Source: Frigididesulfovibrio sp031551885 (GTDB taxonomy: Bacteria > Desulfobacterota > Desulfovibrionia > Desulfovibrionales > Desulfovibrionaceae). Taken from it: a stretch of DNA of 64,000 nt. Positions 61,636-64,000 of the stretch are shown in pieces (within the stretch, counting starts at the first letter, position 1; each line of letters begins with the position of its first letter). The stretch is from the NCBI GenBank assembly GCA_031551885.1, contig JAVBMX010000024.1, positions 19,515-83,514 of the forward strand. The letters are read 5' to 3'. The notes beneath the pieces are model-generated. The model saw only the letters and a program-made list of their open reading frames with translations. It had not been told where the DNA came from and ran no database searches. The position numbers were made by a program, and so were the translations under genes.

Positions 61636-61671
61636 AAAAGGCCCGGAGAGCGCGCTCTCCGGGCCTTTTTT
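61636..61671 (+). terminator. strong intrinsic terminator after BCCT copy 1
   Basis: AAAAGGCCCGGAGAGC pairs with GCTCTCCGGGCCTTTT and is followed by further T residues. The near-symmetric A- and T-runs let it work for both converging genes. A second smaller hairpin (GGCGACA, CGAA, TGTCGCC; 61721-61738) follows, 9 bases beyond the stop of the second BCCT gene. Confidence 0.9.
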
Positions 61672-61746
61672 CATGCTCGGACCATTCTTTGCGGAACGGC
61701 CGGGCGTTTCGGAAGGTCCAGGCGACACGAATGTCGCCCGGACGGA

Positions 61747-63435
61747 TTATTTGGCCAAGGCGCTTGCCGGCTCCGCCTCTCCCGTTTCCATCTCGACGCC
61801 GGCCATCTCCGCTCCGCAGCAGGCGGGCGTGGGCAGGACTTTGCCGTCGGGGTGTTCCTGGTGGCTCCAGTGCTCGGCCGCGGCGTTCTCGCACTCTTCC
61901 TTGGCCATGTCGTGATGACGCATGAACTTGAACCAGGCCACGATGGCAATGCCGATGGGCACGAGCATCAAGGCCCCTGAGAAGTTGGCGAAAATCTTGG
62001 CCGCTTCAAGGCCGCCCAGGGAAATCACCGCCAGGGCCAATCCCCCCTGGAGTATGGCCCAAAAGAACCGGTTGGCCAAAGAGGGTTCGGTGCCCATGGT
62101 CAGCCTGCGGGTGGCCGCGCAGGAAATGACGTAGGCGCTGGAGTCCACGCTGGTTGCCAGGAAGATCGTGGAGAACATGCAGTAGCCGATCAGCACCACG
62201 GCATGTCCCGGCAGGGTCTGAAGCACGGCAATGAGCGCGGCCGGGCCGCCCGAGGCCTTGAGCACGGCCACGGCGTCCACGAGATTGTTCTGCTGCGCGT
62301 ACAGCGTATAGCTGCCGAACACGCCGTGGATCAGGTAGGAACCGGCCATGCCGCCGAACACGCTCATCATGATGACCGCGCGCACGGTGCGGCCGCGCGA
62401 GATGCGGGCGATGAACAGGCCCATGAACGGGCCGTAGCTGGCCATCCACAGGGCGTAGAAGACCGTCCAGTCCTGCGGGAAGGAGTTGGCTTCCCAGGGT
62501 GAGGTCCAGAGAAGCATCTGCGTGAAGTTGCTGCACATTTTCCCAAAGGAGTTGGTGAAGCTGTTGAGCATCTGGGTCGAGGGGCCGACCGCGAAGGCGT
62601 AGACGATCATGCCCACGGCGATGATCACGTTGGCGTAACTGAGCACTTTGATGCCTTTTTTCAGGCCCAAGGTGACGCTGGTGGTGAAGATGGCTGTGCT
62701 GAGAATAAGAATGCCGACCTGCATGGTGAAATCGGGCTCCAGGCCGGTGAGGGAGCCGAACGCGTGCGCCACAATGGGCAGGGAGACGCCCATGACCGCC
62801 GTGTTGCTGAACATCAGGCCGATGATGAAGAAGACTTCGATGGCCTTGCCCACCCATCCGTCGGTGGCTTTTTTGCCGATGACCGGTTCGCCCACGGCGC
62901 TGATGCGCAGAACCGGCTTTTTCAGGCGGTAAAACATATAGCAGATGGGCAGCGCGGTGATCGCGTACCAGGGCCAGGTCACCGGCCCCCAGTGCAGAAG
63001 CACGTAGGTCAGCGACCAGTCGTAGGCTTCGCGCGACAAGGATGCGGCGTACTGCGGCGGGAAGGCCAGGTTCCAGAGCGGTTCGACGATGGACCAGAAC
63101 ATGACCGCGCCGGCCACGCCGGAACAGAACATCATGGCCAGCCAGGCGCCGTCGGAAAATTCGGGTTTTTCACCGGCCTCGCCGAAACGGATGGAACCGA
63201 AACGGCTGCATGTGAAATAAATCGAAAGCAGGATCATGCCCAAGGTCACCCAAAGGTAGATGGTGCCGGTGTGCAGGGCGAAGGGGCTGTACAGGGCCTT
63301 CAGCAGCGCTTCGGCCTTTTCTGGAGAGGCGATACAACCCGCCACGATCAACAGGAGGATGCCGGCCGCCGGAATGTAGATTTGCGGATCCATGCGGGTA
63401 TCCGCTTGATGCGCCTGATTGAACTCTTGTGCCAT
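61747..63435 (-). CDS. BCCT-family transporter, copy 2
   Basis: A 562-residue relative of copy 1, transcribed toward it. The start MAQEFNQAHQADTRMD at 63435 has GGAG six bases upstream; longer readings upstream lack a ribosome site. GVAGAVMFWSIVEPLWN and the signature ends WTVFYALW and FIARISRGRT are present, with the same substituted positions as copy 1. The C-terminal 60 residues are hydrophilic and His/Glu-rich (EHWSHQEHPDGK), a cytoplasmic tail that copy 1 does not have. Different tails but like binding motifs suggest a shared substrate with different regulation. Confidence 0.92.
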   Translation of the reverse strand: MAQEFNQAHQADTRMDPQIYIPAAGILLLIVAGCIASPEKAEALLKALYSPFALHTGTIYLWVTLGMILLSIYFTCSRFGSIRFGEAGEKPEFSDGAWLAMMFCSGVAGAVMFWSIVEPLWNLAFPPQYAASLSREAYDWSLTYVLLHWGPVTWPWYAITALPICYMFYRLKKPVLRISAVGEPVIGKKATDGWVGKAIEVFFIIGLMFSNTAVMGVSLPIVAHAFGSLTGLEPDFTMQVGILILSTAIFTTSVTLGLKKGIKVLSYANVIIAVGMIVYAFAVGPSTQMLNSFTNSFGKMCSNFTQMLLWTSPWEANSFPQDWTVFYALWMASYGPFMGLFIARISRGRTVRAVIMMSVFGGMAGSYLIHGVFGSYTLYAQQNNLVDAVAVLKASGGPAALIAVLQTLPGHAVVLIGYCMFSTIFLATSVDSSAYVISCAATRRLTMGTEPSLANRFFWAILQGGLALAVISLGGLEAAKIFANFSGALMLVPIGIAIVAWFKFMRHHDMAKEECENAAAEHWSHQEHPDGKVLPTPACCGAEMAGVEMETGEAEPASALAK

Positions 63436-64000
63436 ACGCTGCTCCGTGGTCTGAAAAGATCGGTTGAGGGGAAATCCCTCGGGGCCTGTCGACGCCCCCG
63501 TCCTTCCGCTCCCCGTGGGTCCGGCATGGGCCGGTCGCACCATCTCCCTCCACATCGTTTTACCATCCGCGTGGCCTTCCCGCAGAATCGAAACAACGGC
63601 GGTGGAACGCAAAGACATTGAGGCGGCACGCCTCGATGCAAACCCACAAACATTTCCGTCCCGACACCGGCGGTTCGCGAGGCCGGTATCGATAATCTCA
63701 CAGGAACTTACAAAAAGTGTTCCAAAAGTGATTTTTTGCACAAATTTAGTGTGATACAAGATAAATACGCATCAGCTCAAGATGTTACGCGTTCTGAAGA
63801 GGACGACCGTGTCGCCTTTTATCATCCGGAAAGGAATGCTTTTGTGGATAAAATAACATCATTTTAATTAAAAAATATTGTTTTCACAAAGGGATGCCGC
63901 TTCTCCACCGGACAAAGCGACGCCTCCCAGGGAGGGCGCGAGCCCAGTGGCGCGCCCGCCCGGGGCGGCCGCGCCCGCGCCGGGATAGGGCACAAGGCGC
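63436..64000. other. upstream region of BCCT copy 2 and window end
   Basis: No complete gene is seen. From about 63690 to 63890 the DNA is AT-rich (ATTTTAATTAAAAAATATTG near 63861-63880), and AAGTGATTTTTTGCAC-type stretches at 63725-63745 could carry promoter or operator sites for the BCCT gene; none is certain. The last 100 bases are very GC-rich and end at the window edge. Confidence 0.45.

Noticed and set aside
61721..61738. Operator-like dyad GGCGACA/TGTCGCC between the BCCT genes
   Set aside because: It sits between two converging 3' ends next to a terminator, so a hairpin role is more likely than regulator binding.

Overview
The window looks like a chromosomal segment of a Desulfovibrio-like sulfate reducer (Desulfovibrionaceae, Desulfobacterota). 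The reasons are the GC-rich Gram-negative coding style (lpxB, gmhA, rfbBD), hypDE hydrogenase maturation genes, a glycyl-radical choline microcompartment of the kind known from Desulfovibrio, BCCT carriers, and GC-rich hairpin repeats in most larger intergenic gaps. The species cannot be named from the sequence alone.

Layout. 1-13.5 kb is mostly housekeeping: the 3' part of gpmI, a small zinc-ribbon gene, a broken AraC-type gene, the SRP RNA, rfbB-rfbD-lpxB in overlapping order, two exported or lipoprotein genes of unknown role, and gmhA, a FmdB-type gene, hemC and a Lon-type protease. 13.7-32.0 kb is a long plus-strand array that I read as one envelope-associated system. It holds a glycine-zipper lipoprotein, a membrane-anchored trypsin-like protease, four tandem paralogous single-pass membrane proteins, an SrfB-like actin/Hsp70-fold protein, an SrfC-like P-loop GTPase, a single-pass Sel1-like protein and an exported von Willebrand A protein. 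32.2-36.3 kb holds hypD, hypE, an HD-domain gene and ddl.

36.5-52.5 kb (minus strand) is a complete choline-degrading glycyl-radical microcompartment locus. It encodes CutC and its activase CutD, two aldehyde-dehydrogenase-family proteins, the phosphotransacylase PduL, eight shell proteins (three BMC-H, three tandem-domain BMC-T, one BMC-P and one EutS-like), EutJ-, PduM- and EutP-like assembly factors and a PduS-like Fe-S/flavin protein. CutC would split choline into trimethylamine and acetaldehyde. The aldehyde is then converted to acetyl-CoA and acetyl phosphate inside the shell. A MerR-family regulator is divergent from the locus. Its probable operator is a perfect 16-bp palindrome inside a 20-bp promoter spacer in front of the locus.

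54-64 kb holds a DMT transporter, a 1.5-kb gene-free stretch bounded by a diverged inverted repeat, a two-gene unit of an alkaline-phosphatase-superfamily enzyme plus a small protein resembling its C-terminus, and two convergent BCCT transporters that are likely choline or related quaternary-amine importers.

The best candidates for something not well described are the srf-like envelope array, the aldehyde dehydrogenase homologue with proline in place of the catalytic cysteine, the phosphodiesterase pair beside the choline importers, and the modular intergenic repeats that fill the microcompartment locus.
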